A DNA stretch of 64,000 nt. Origin: Candidatus Altimarinota bacterium. GTDB lineage: Bacteria > Patescibacteriota > Gracilibacteria > JAUYGZ01. Numbering within the stretch: position 1 is the stretch's first letter; each line of letters begins with the position of its first letter. The translations under genes and the position numbers were made by a program. The stretch spans positions 681,096 to 745,095 of the forward strand of contig JARGOK010000001.1 of the NCBI GenBank assembly GCA_029233985.1. The letters are read 5' to 3'. Shown here piece after piece: positions 23,508 through 31,691 of the stretch. Below the pieces are notes generated by a model. The model made no database searches, was not told where the DNA came from, and saw only the letters and a program-made list of their open reading frames with translations.

Positions 23508-24683
23508 ATGAATACAAAAAAAATACTCTGGGGACTAGTAGCCCTGCTTGTGCTGGGAAACATTGTCTTTTTGGTGGCTTCTCCACTGAAAAGAACTGAT
23601 CCTGAACAGGAGCTTCGAAATCAAACAGAGGAGGAACGCAACCAATTTGACCAGCTCTCGTTTTGGCAAGAACTGATCAAATCCACAAATCCAGAACCTC
23701 GAGAAAAAGTGTCTGCATATGATGGCCTTCCGATCGATGCAGACAGTGAAGAATCTCTCGTCACGATGATGATTGATAATTTTTCTCTTGCAAGACCACA
23801 GCATACCGGCATTCGATCAGCTTCAATTGTTTATGAATCTCTTGTAGAAGGTGGAATCACTCGTCTCATGCTCGTTATGCCATACCAAGATCTGGAAAAA
23901 GTGGGGCCAATTCGATCAGCTCGAGATTATTTTGTAGATTATGCGGAAGAATACGGAGGGATCTATGTTCATGCTGGTGGTTCGCCTACTGCACTAGAGC
24001 GACTGGCTGCCTCGGAACGAGTCTGGAATATGGACGAAGATGATCGAGAAGGAAATAATACATACAGCTTTCGTGACACTGCCTTTGCAGCTCCTCACAA
24101 TCTCTTTATAGACCTTTTTTTGGTGAGGGAATTTGTAGAACAGAGCCTTTGGACACCAGGAAAACCCTTGGTTGAATGGTGCTTTAATCATGATTTAAAA
24201 GAAGAAATCATGAGCCACGAAGAATCAAAGACAGAGATGGAGTATGCAGATCGGATTGAAATGAATTTTTCGAACGACGTGTTTTCTTCATACTTTGTGC
24301 AATATCGCTACAATGAACTCACACAAACTTATGACAGGTATTATCGAAAAAATAAGCCTCAGCAGCATATTGACAAAGCTGATGGCAAAACAGTGAGCCC
24401 AAAAAATATGATCGTCCAGATTGCACCGAGTTTCTTGATTCCAGATGATGAAAAAGAACGCATTGAAATTCAGCATTTTGGAACTGGAGATGCCCTGTTT
24501 TTTCAGAACGGAGAAGTCAGAAAAGGAACCTGGAGCAAGCAGAAATCGACTGACCCAACAGCTTTCTTTGAAGAAAATGGAGCTCCTCTCTGTCTCAATC
24601 TTGGGCAAACCTGGATATCAGTGCTCGATTCCAAGGCATTGTTGGAAATGAGTTCAAATAAAAACAAGGAAGAGATCTTGTGA
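23508..24683 (+). CDS. DUF3048 domain protein (YerB-like), membrane-anchored
   Basis: 391 residues from the ATG at 23508. One N-terminal hydrophobic helix (KKILWGLVALLVLGNIVFLV) is followed by an extracytoplasmic region. The DUF3048 N-terminal core is evident in DGLPIDAD, VTMMIDNFSLARPQHTGIRS, ASIVYESLVEGGITRLM and GPIRSARDYFVDYAEEYGGI. A C-terminal DUF3048 part includes GKTVSPKNMIVQIAP and GTGDALFFQNGEVRKGTW. A longer frame from 23370 would read through the rplY tail and terminator and is rejected. It overlaps the next gene by four bases (GTGA), implying translational coupling. Function of the family is not established; an envelope role is likely. Confidence 0.88.
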   Translation: MNTKKILWGLVALLVLGNIVFLVASPLKRTDPEQELRNQTEEERNQFDQLSFWQELIKSTNPEPREKVSAYDGLPIDADSEESLVTMMIDNFSLARPQHTGIRSASIVYESLVEGGITRLMLVMPYQDLEKVGPIRSARDYFVDYAEEYGGIYVHAGGSPTALERLAASERVWNMDEDDREGNNTYSFRDTAFAAPHNLFIDLFLVREFVEQSLWTPGKPLVEWCFNHDLKEEIMSHEESKTEMEYADRIEMNFSNDVFSSYFVQYRYNELTQTYDRYYRKNKPQQHIDKADGKTVSPKNMIVQIAPSFLIPDDEKERIEIQHFGTGDALFFQNGEVRKGTWSKQKSTDPTAFFEENGAPLCLNLGQTWISVLDSKALLEMSSNKNKEEIL

Positions 24684-26722
24684 TCTTTTTTTCCTCTGTC
24701 TATCATGCTGTCATGATGCATTGGTTTAGCAGAACGTCGAAGAAAAACTCTGAGCAAAGTCCATACTGGCTCGAGCTCAAGGAACAGTGGGGTTTTTTGA
24801 AGCTCAGGTACTGGGACCTCCCACAGCAAAAAGCTGAAAACGAAAGTATCTATATGCGCCGGGTAGAAAAACGCCTCATGCCACAGTCCTATCGGACAGG
24901 ACTGGCTTTCTTTATAACAGTCCTCATGGTCTCACTCTTGAGCCTAACAGGTATAGATGCCCATACATTGGCTCAACAAAAACGTGATGAGCTCTCTAGC
25001 GAGGTATACCAAACCTTAACTCTTTTAGATGAGCAGATTACTGAAAAACAAGAAGAACCCATGAGAGTACTTGACTGGGCTTTGGCAAGCGCCTTTGACA
25101 CCAAGGGAGACAACTCTCTAACTCGTGATGCCTCTCGAGAAGACAGCTATCACCACTTGGCCATTCCTGGTTCTCACAAAGACCTCGTCGAACTAAAGCT
25201 GCATGTCTCCGATGGATACCGACAGCTCAGATCTCTCATGGAAAACTGGGCAAACCCTGAATTGAATGCTCTAGAAAGGCTTGACCAGGCGCAAAAAATG
25301 TCTGCTCAAATCTCTGATGAATGGATACAAGCACTTGAATCCCCTCTCCTGTCAGAAAACACTGAAATGAATGTAGCAGGACGTCAGCAATCGTACGCTA
25401 GAATGCAGCGCTTGAGAGAATTCAAAAACCAATTCGACCATCTCATCACGTATCTTCCAAAACTCAAACAACTCCTTGGTGCCCAAGAACCTCAGCGATT
25501 ATTGATCATGATCCAAGATGGAGCTGAGCAAATGGCTTCTGGTGGTGCTCTTTCGACAGGAGTTGAGCTTGTAGTAAACAATGGGCGAGTCATTACTAAA
25601 CGAGTCCTATCTTTGCGTGATATCGATCGACTTCTCCGAGTGGACCTGCCCCCACCCCACAAACTAGACAGGGTGAAGTCTCGCTGGGGCATGGAGACCG
25701 CCAATGTGTTTTTAAATGGGGCAAAATCTGGCGAAAAGGCTCACTGGTTTTGGCAACAAGGGGCACGCAGCTCTCTAGATGCAATCTTCTTTGTTGATAT
25801 AAGCGCCATAGAGAGGCTTTATCCCTCAAGCCTGAGGACAACCCTCTCTCAACATGGTTTTGACACTCAGAGCGAAGATTTGAAGCTTCTTTGGTCTCAA
25901 CTCAGACGGAGCGATGACCCAGCTAGAATTGTCCAACTGACGACTGCTCTCTCTGCTGCTCTTTTTAAAGCAAGCCTTGATCCACAATGGATGCTGTCTC
26001 GACTAGAGGTAATCGGTGAACTCGTCGATGAAAAACTTCTCTTGTCCTACAGCCCAAACCATGACTTGCAAGCCTGGTTTGACGAAGTCAGAATGAGTGG
26101 TTCACTTCCTCCTCTTGGCACTGGTCAAGATGCTCTCATTATTGGAGATATGAATATAGGAAACAATGCCACTGACCGCTGGATAGATGAATCTCGTAAA
26201 CTACATACCGCCATAGAAGACAATGGAACCATCAAGCACTGGCTGCAAATCACAAAGAAACATCAAGGGAATCTTCCTCGAGAATCAGAATTAGCAGATG
26301 CCTTAGGGGATAAACCTTCTCGCTCAGAAATCTCTGAACTAGCTCGACAAGACAACAGTTCTTATACAAGAATTCTTGTCCCTGCAGGAAGTACTCTAAT
26401 ATCCAGTCAAGGGATAGATTTGGTAGATATTTCTCAAGGAGAGGCTGGCGACTACAGTGTATGGGGCTTTGAGAGCACTGTCTCTGCCGGACAGACCAGT
26501 CAGATTGAGCTCGTGTATCATCTCCCGTGGACCTTTCATGTTGAAGCTGTGGACAACTACAAACTTCAGGTCATCAAGCAATCTGGAAGCAAACCCGTCA
26601 GCTTTGATCATGAATTCAAAACGCCTCTTGGGGCACAGGTGTTCCAACGCATCCCAGAAGAACTCCCTGCGATCTTAAACAAGGACTACAGTATTGCCAT
26701 AGTGGCTGGTAAGACCTTGTAA
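24680..26722 (+). CDS. DUF4012 domain membrane protein
   Basis: 680 residues if translation starts at the GTG at 24680, which overlaps the previous stop as GTGA; an ATG at 24713 is the alternative. One transmembrane helix near residues 73-95. The DUF4012 core is at about 265-420, with LLGAQEPQRLLIMIQDGAEQ and MASGGALSTGVELVVNNGRV, followed by a long C-terminal extracytoplasmic region ending in beta-rich sequence. DUF4012 proteins are common in Gram-positives and CPR and are sometimes near polysaccharide genes, but no activity is assigned. Cotranscribed with the DUF3048 gene. Confidence 0.82.
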   Translation: MIFFSSVYHAVMMHWFSRTSKKNSEQSPYWLELKEQWGFLKLRYWDLPQQKAENESIYMRRVEKRLMPQSYRTGLAFFITVLMVSLLSLTGIDAHTLAQQKRDELSSEVYQTLTLLDEQITEKQEEPMRVLDWALASAFDTKGDNSLTRDASREDSYHHLAIPGSHKDLVELKLHVSDGYRQLRSLMENWANPELNALERLDQAQKMSAQISDEWIQALESPLLSENTEMNVAGRQQSYARMQRLREFKNQFDHLITYLPKLKQLLGAQEPQRLLIMIQDGAEQMASGGALSTGVELVVNNGRVITKRVLSLRDIDRLLRVDLPPPHKLDRVKSRWGMETANVFLNGAKSGEKAHWFWQQGARSSLDAIFFVDISAIERLYPSSLRTTLSQHGFDTQSEDLKLLWSQLRRSDDPARIVQLTTALSAALFKASLDPQWMLSRLEVIGELVDEKLLLSYSPNHDLQAWFDEVRMSGSLPPLGTGQDALIIGDMNIGNNATDRWIDESRKLHTAIEDNGTIKHWLQITKKHQGNLPRESELADALGDKPSRSEISELARQDNSSYTRILVPAGSTLISSQGIDLVDISQGEAGDYSVWGFESTVSAGQTSQIELVYHLPWTFHVEAVDNYKLQVIKQSGSKPVSFDHEFKTPLGAQVFQRIPEELPAILNKDYSIAIVAGKTL

Positions 26723-26892
26723 GGAAAGCCTTAGACCACTCACAACAGGAATGGCGCAAGCCTTTGACGGAGCCTTAAATCTATTTCAAATGACTGGAGC
26801 TTTTTCTATATCGCCTCAGTCCCTTTTATCAAACTTAAGCCTTCAGAAAACAACCTGCAAAATTCTCTTTTAGCTATCTAAGATAAAAAAAT

Positions 26893-26921
26893 TTGCCAGC
26901 TCAGCAACTGAGGAGTAGTCT
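26893..26921 (+). promoter_or_regulatory. Promoter of ssb
   Basis: TTGCCA at 26893-26898, 17-base spacer, TAGTCT at 26916-26921, giving a leader of about 85 bases that contains a GGTGG/CCACC hairpin. The rest of the 290-base spacer 26723-27013 shows nothing recognisable. Confidence 0.5.
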
Positions 26922-27013
26922 CTTGTTCCTGATTCACCTGGGTGGTTGCTTACCCCCACCACCTACGTGCGTCAGCAGAGTAGTTTTGAATTTTACTTTT
27001 TAATTTTTCTCTC

Positions 27014-27475
27014 ATGTACAGTCTAAATAAAGTGCAGCTCATTGGAAACCTCACTCGTGACCCAGAAGTGAAACAAATCCCAAGTGGTCAAATGGTATGC
27101 ACACTTGGTATCGCGACAAACCGATCTTGGAAAGATCAGTCTGGAAACAAGCAAGATGCGACAGAATTTCACAATATTGTGTGCTGGGGAAAACTCGCAG
27201 AAATTGCAGGACAATATATCAAAAAAGGAACCAAAGTATATTTTGAAGGACGACTTCAAACACGAAGTTGGGATGACAAAGAAACAGGAAAAAAACAATA
27301 CAAAACAGAAATTGTTGCTGAAAATATGATCATCCTGACCCCAAAAGGAATGACTGAGAGTGGACAAAACTTTGGCGGAGGAATTCAAGAAAGCTCCCCT
27401 GCTCCCGCTGCAGAATCAAGCTTTACTCCAGCTCCAGCAGAAGACAAGATTTCAGTCGAAGATTTGCCATTTTAA
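27014..27475 (+). CDS. ssb: Single-stranded DNA-binding protein
   Basis: 153 residues. OB fold at 1-105 with the family start [40 protein letters not shown] and the [10 protein letters not shown] strand. A Gly/Pro/Ala-rich linker leads to the acidic tip EDLPF, the conserved partner-binding tail. Coats ssDNA in replication, repair and uptake. Single gene with promoter and a strong terminator. It borders the unusual TGTC/GACA-rich stretch. Confidence 0.97.
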   Translation: MYSLNKVQLIGNLTRDPEVKQIPSGQMVCTLGIATNRSWKDQSGNKQDATEFHNIVCWGKLAEIAGQYIKKGTKVYFEGRLQTRSWDDKETGKKQYKTEIVAENMIILTPKGMTESGQNFGGGIQESSPAPAAESSFTPAPAEDKISVEDLPF

Positions 27476-27505
27476 AAAGCAAAAGTCGAAACAAACACCT
27501 CAAAG

Positions 27506-27532
27506 ACCCTTGTCGACACGACAGGGGTTTTT
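27506..27532 (+). terminator. Terminator of ssb
   Basis: ACCCTTGTCG-ACA-CGACAGGGGT, 10-bp stem with one G-U pair, then TTTTT. The stem contains one of three nearby TGTCGACA palindromes. Confidence 0.9.
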
Positions 27533-27613
27533 GTTATTGGGCAGCCATTTTCGAATGGTTTGTGGACAGATATCTTTGAGTACTAATGTCATGTGGCATA
27601 CAGAGTATGAGCA

Positions 27614-27739
27614 TTAGCGCTCTCCAGAAAAACCTTGATAAACCGTAAACAGAACGAATGCCAAACCCATAGGTATAAACCCTCGTATTGCGCCAATAAT
27701 GAGACCGATGAGTGTACTACGCAAAGGAGAATTCCACAT
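27614..27739 (-). CDS. Possible 41-residue single-helix membrane peptide
   Basis: An ATG at 27739 opens a frame reading MWNSPLRSTLIGLIIGAIRG, then FIPMGLAFVLFTVYQGFSGE and a final Arg before TAA. It is strongly hydrophobic with a central Arg-Gly-Phe-Ile-Pro turn, like a short membrane protein or a fragment of one. No Shine-Dalgarno sequence and only a weak promoter. The upstream frame is closed by a stop seven codons before the ATG. It may be chance. Confidence 0.3.
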   Translation of the reverse strand: MWNSPLRSTLIGLIIGAIRGFIPMGLAFVLFTVYQGFSGER

Positions 27740-28245
27740 GGAGAAAACCCCACTCCCCCATTAATCAATATCACGTGTCTGGTCGAGCAGCGCATGCAGA
27801 ATTCAAGCTCAATGAGGGATGTGAGAAATCGTACCACTACATATTAAGTAATAGCCCACTCCTCACATTCCCCCAAACTGACAGTCGCCATGTCGTTATT
27901 CGCCAAAATATCATGTCAGCTCGCCTCACAAACAAGATGTCTACACAAGGACCCCTTTCTTTAAGCCATTTTCACCATCGTCCTCTAGACAAATATCTCT
28001 CGTCTTGTCGTCATATTTTATTTGTCCAATAGCCAAGATATAAAACCCCTACCCTAAGCCATATATTATATATCGACATTGCCTAGGCGTCCTCAATTGA
28101 CAGATCATCAGACGAGTCGCCTATGTCACTTGTCTACATTGAAGCATGCTATGACCTGCCAAAAAAACAAAACTGTCGACATCTTTTTGCTTATCTATGA
28201 GAACAAAGAGCCCCCCGCTGTCATGACTTATGTGTCGACAAAGAC

Positions 28246-28274
28246 TTTTCATTTTGGAAAGCAGTGTTTATACT
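28246..28274 (+). promoter_or_regulatory. Promoter of the HTH gene with adjacent TGTCGACA site
   Basis: TTTTCA (28246-28251), 17-base spacer, TATACT (28269-28274). A TGTCGACA palindrome at 28233-28240 abuts the -35, a position suited to an operator. Confidence 0.4.
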
Positions 28275-28296
28275 CGTGGTATCTTTTTTGAAAACT

Positions 28297-28962
28297 ATGG
28301 CAACTCAGAATGAACAATACGAAGTAGGGAGACAGTTTGCAGCCGAGATCCTCAATGTCTCTGTACGAACCCTCGACCGATATACAAAGAAAAAACAAAT
28401 CAGCTCTGTGAGAAGAGGACGTCAGCTATTTTTTAATGAAGAAGATCTCTTGAACTTCAAAGGACAGCTCATGGCGAAAGAAATGGGGAAGCAACGAGCC
28501 GCCGCAAAAAAGAAGACTCCACCAACAATGTCTTCATTCAAAGCAGCACGAAATGATGACTTTATCGAAGTACAAAGAGCACAGATCAAGGAGCAGGGCA
28601 ATGGTGAGACTCAAGAAACCGTTGTTGATGCAGCAGAACACCTTGAACAAAAACTATATAAAAAACTTTATGAAGAGTCTGAAGATGACAATCGAAACCT
28701 CCGAAAGCAAGTAGAAGGGGCAAACTACAGGCTCGGGCAATTAGAAACACAAGTAGCCAACATGATACCAATGATTGAGTACAAGAAACAAAAGGACGAG
28801 CTCCTGCTCTTAGCTGAAGAAAATCAGTTTAAACTGCAAGATATAAAAACCCTCGAGACGAGCCTGAAAATCGAACAGTTTGCCAAGAAAATCTATGCAG
28901 GACTCTTGTGGGGAATGCTGTGTTTGATTCCAATTTTATTGATATTGAGGATGTTGACGTAG
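28297..28962 (+). CDS. Tail-anchored MerR/excisionase-like HTH protein
   Basis: 221 residues from the ATG at 28297; an upstream ATG at 28264 overlaps the -10 region. Residues 8-60 form a helix-turn-helix of MerR/excisionase type (VGRQFAAEILNVSVRTLDRY, then RGRQLFFNEEDLLNFKGQL). A Lys-rich linker, a coiled coil (about 115-195) and a C-terminal transmembrane helix (IYAGLLWGMLCLIPILLILR) follow, leaving the HTH in the cytoplasm. A DNA-binding domain anchored by its tail to the membrane is unusual. It may regulate itself or the downstream ATP-grasp locus, and the TGTC/GACA-rich DNA upstream is a candidate target. These links are inference. A terminator hairpin separates it from the next gene. Confidence 0.75.
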   Translation: MATQNEQYEVGRQFAAEILNVSVRTLDRYTKKKQISSVRRGRQLFFNEEDLLNFKGQLMAKEMGKQRAAAKKKTPPTMSSFKAARNDDFIEVQRAQIKEQGNGETQETVVDAAEHLEQKLYKKLYEESEDDNRNLRKQVEGANYRLGQLETQVANMIPMIEYKKQKDELLLLAEENQFKLQDIKTLETSLKIEQFAKKIYAGLLWGMLCLIPILLILRMLT

Positions 28963-29003
28963 AGATGCCGACACATCTATCACACAACCCTTAGCTGAGA
29001 CCC

Positions 29004-29068
29004 GAAATTCTCAGCGGCTGTTTGCCGCATGCATCAGTGTATTGGAATCGGCGAGAATTTCTGTTTTT
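29004..29068 (+). terminator. Branched hairpin after the HTH gene
   Basis: Outer arms GAAATTCTC (29004-29012) and GAGAATTTC (29053-29061) enclose a perfect GCGGC-TGTTT-GCCGC hairpin, followed by TGTTTTTG. Unusually large for a terminator; it may be a regulatory leader. Confidence 0.6.
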
Positions 29069-29129
29069 GCCTACGGATGAATGGACGGACGAACAAGGAG
29101 TTGGACATCTGCTTTGAAACTCAAGCCTG

Positions 29130-29155
29130 AAAAGAGGTCAAGGAGAGCCTCTTTT
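29130..29155. terminator. AAAAGAGG/CCTCTTTT stem-loop
   Basis: Perfect 8-bp inverted repeat with a TCAAGGAGAG loop, about 100 bases before the fusion gene. It could terminate in either direction. No convincing -35/-10 pair is seen between it and the gene, although TATACT occurs at about 29179. Confidence 0.5.
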
Positions 29156-29251
29156 ACTAGCGATTTAGCACCCTCCTGGGTATACTAAAATCCCTTTTTA
29201 TGAAGGAGAATTTTTATTCTCAGACACAAGTTTACTGCCTTATTTCCAGAT

Positions 29252-31624
29252 ATGCTCAAGTTTTGGGATCACCGGGGAGTGTTGGGGATCAATGCTCGAA
29301 ATTTACTTTATATCAAGCCTCTCAATAAAAAGGCTCAGATAAAGTTTGCCGATGACAAAATGAGGACAAAACAATACTTGTCTGCTCGTAGAATCAGCAC
29401 GGCGCGGTTGTTGGGTAAAATCACCTCTGAAACAGAGCTTTTAAATTTTCAATGGGACTCCCTTCCTCAAGATTTTGTTCTAAAACCGAACGCTGGATTC
29501 GGTGGAGAGGGGATTGTTGTTATCAAAAACCGTGAAGAAGGAGGATGGGTAACAGTAAAAGGAGAATTTTTTTCCCATGAAGACATGGTGGAGCATGTGA
29601 CTGATGTCCTAGATGGTCGTTATTCTATCACCAATAGTCCCGACACCGTGTTTTTTGAAGAACGGCTCATGTGTCATCATGATATGAGTGAATTGGGTAA
29701 ATTTGGACTCCCAGATATTCGGATCATTGTCTACAATCTCGTTCCAGTCATGGCAATGGTTCGAGTGCCGACAGAGGAGAGCAAAGGAAAAGCGAACGTC
29801 CATATGGGAGGCCTTGCACTAGGAATAGATCTCGCAAAAGGAGAAGTAACGCATATTTGCCATCATAATAAAATTATTAAATCCCACCCTGATTTTGGAA
29901 AATTACAGGGATTGAAGATTCCTTTTTGGGATGAAGTCCTCCTCTTGGCTACTCAAATCCAACAACTGATCACACTAGGATATTTAGCTGTAGATATTGT
30001 CATCGATGAAAACCTTGGGCCAGCTCTCTTGGAAATCAATGCTCGAGCAGGATTGAATGTGCAAATTGCCAATCTCGCACCTCTAAGAGACCGATTGGAC
30101 CGAGTGGCTGGAGTAAAGGTCCAAACTGCTGAAAAAGGTGTACGGCTAGCACAAGACCTTTTTGGGAATAAGATTGAGCGGAGTATTCAAGAAATTAGTG
30201 GAAAGAGTGTCATTGGAATGGAAGAAGAAATAATTTTGAATTTGAAAAATGGAACTCAGCCTGTTTTGGCAAAGATGAACCCGACGATGACAAAAAATTA
30301 TCTCGACAGCACTCTCTTTCAAAAAATAGTTGGACAAGGAAATGACGTTGAGAACCTGACATTGGGATATAGCCTGGCAGGAGAACGTGGTAAAACGATG
30401 TTTCACTCTCTTGAGATGAAGGAAGGAGGACATCAAGTTATTTTAGGGAAAAAAGCCCTCTCCAACTTCTTTTTGGATGTCACAAGAAGTAATGAAGAAA
30501 AGAAGATTCCGAGTATTGACCATGTGCCAGAAGAAAAACCTCAAAAAAAGATTGATTCTGTAATGGACAGGCTGATCAAGATCGATAATCAATTGGCTGA
30601 TTGGGATAGAGCACTTGGACTAGTCTCTTATCTGAGACCTGAGAACTTGGATGAGGAAAAAAAGCGATTCTTTTCATCACGCGAATACCAGCCACAATTT
30701 CGTTATAAAAGCCCAGATGATGGCCTGATTAATGTTCGCTCGAAACTTCAGAATCTAGCGATCCCTCAAAAAAGACCTATTGGTGTTCTTCTAGAACAAA
30801 AACGACAGGAGCTGATCAATAAATCCTCTCTTATCCAGGTGATCGGTGATGATGATCATTTCCCAAAACAGTCACGAATGGCCCTTGGATTTCCTCCTGA
30901 GGATGTGATTTCTGCAGCTCTAGAAGATTTAGCGAGAATACAAGAACCTCCTCAGCGAGAAAAAAATATTTCTTCGGAACAGCTGGCTGAGCGTATGCAA
31001 GCCTACTTGAAGAAAAAAGGCCTGTATAACTGGGAGGTGAAACTCAAGCAAGGGATCGTCTCTCGTTGTGTCTTGGGAAAGAACAACAGACTACTAGTAA
31101 AGTCTGGTGAAATGTTTTCGGATTATGATCTCCAAAAACTGATTGCTCATGAAATAGAGACTCACATTTACTGCACTGAGAATGGGAAACAACAACCGTT
31201 TCAAATTTTTCGAAGGGGGACTGCAGGGTATCTAAAAACACAGGAAGGACTGGCCGTGTATCACCAAAGTGAAGTGGTGGATGGTGGTGTACGAAATGCC
31301 GTTATCGGACTAAATGCAGTAGTATGGGCGCAAACGATGAGCTTTCGAGAAATCTATAACAAGGGGCTTGAGTACTTGGACCAGAATGATGCTTGGAAGC
31401 TAGCTGTGAAGGTCAAGCGAGGAATGAATGACACCAGTAAACCCGGAGGATTTACAAAGAATGCTTTGTATTATTGGGGCTACCGAGAAATCGCTCAGTA
31501 CTTGGAAAATGATGGAGAGTACCGAGACCTTTTCTTGGGAAAGTTTGAACTGTCTCAACTTGACCTGATTCGTCAAATGAAAGACCTGGTAAAACCTCAA
31601 ATACTTCCCGAGAAAATGTCTTAG
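29252..31624 (+). CDS. Three-domain fusion: ATP-grasp ligase, degenerate retropepsin-like, DUF1704 (QEGLA) metallopeptidase
   Basis: 790 residues. Residues 1-300 are an ATP-grasp domain of the sugar-transfer/alpha-L-glutamate ligase group: FVLKPNAGFGGEGIVVI is the ATP-binding loop and ALLEINARAGLN (258-269) the Mg-binding end. Residues 316-414 align with RimB-type retropepsin-like proteases (start VIGMEEEIIL; end VILGKKALSNFFLDVTRS), but the catalytic D-T-G is N-P-T (343-345), so that site should be dead. Residues 430-785 are DUF1704, with HEIETH (633-638) and TQEGLAVY (663-670), the HExxxH metal site and QEGLA motif of the MATCAP-type carboxypeptidases. No signal peptide or TM; cytoplasmic. 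One chain thus has ligase and peptidase active sites. RimK follows 67 bases downstream. Confidence 0.85.
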   Translation: MLKFWDHRGVLGINARNLLYIKPLNKKAQIKFADDKMRTKQYLSARRISTARLLGKITSETELLNFQWDSLPQDFVLKPNAGFGGEGIVVIKNREEGGWVTVKGEFFSHEDMVEHVTDVLDGRYSITNSPDTVFFEERLMCHHDMSELGKFGLPDIRIIVYNLVPVMAMVRVPTEESKGKANVHMGGLALGIDLAKGEVTHICHHNKIIKSHPDFGKLQGLKIPFWDEVLLLATQIQQLITLGYLAVDIVIDENLGPALLEINARAGLNVQIANLAPLRDRLDRVAGVKVQTAEKGVRLAQDLFGNKIERSIQEISGKSVIGMEEEIILNLKNGTQPVLAKMNPTMTKNYLDSTLFQKIVGQGNDVENLTLGYSLAGERGKTMFHSLEMKEGGHQVILGKKALSNFFLDVTRSNEEKKIPSIDHVPEEKPQKKIDSVMDRLIKIDNQLADWDRALGLVSYLRPENLDEEKKRFFSSREYQPQFRYKSPDDGLINVRSKLQNLAIPQKRPIGVLLEQKRQELINKSSLIQVIGDDDHFPKQSRMALGFPPEDVISAALEDLARIQEPPQREKNISSEQLAERMQAYLKKKGLYNWEVKLKQGIVSRCVLGKNNRLLVKSGEMFSDYDLQKLIAHEIETHIYCTENGKQQPFQIFRRGTAGYLKTQEGLAVYHQSEVVDGGVRNAVIGLNAVVWAQTMSFREIYNKGLEYLDQNDAWKLAVKVKRGMNDTSKPGGFTKNALYYWGYREIAQYLENDGEYRDLFLGKFELSQLDLIRQMKDLVKPQILPEKMS

Positions 31625-31691
31625 ATACTTGCATTCTTAGCCGTTCCAGCTACACTCAGCTGGCTAGTTTTGGTTTCTTATTCTTTCCTTT

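Larger units (their letters stand above)
27533..28296. other. About 760-base non-coding stretch rich in TGTC/GACA
   Basis: No convincing gene of normal length. From 27511 to 28240 TGTC or GACA occurs about 20 times, against roughly 6 expected from base composition. This includes perfect TGTCGACA palindromes at 27511-27518, 28174-28181 and 28233-28240, the last directly upstream of the HTH gene promoter. A possible 41-residue ORF is listed separately. The stretch also has an AT palindrome (ATATATTATATAT) near 28061. Confidence 0.55.

Noticed and set aside
27712-28032. Plus-strand frame of 106 codons in the TGTC-rich stretch
   Set aside because: His/Ser/Arg-rich composition with no fold pattern, no promoter or start signal; probably chance.
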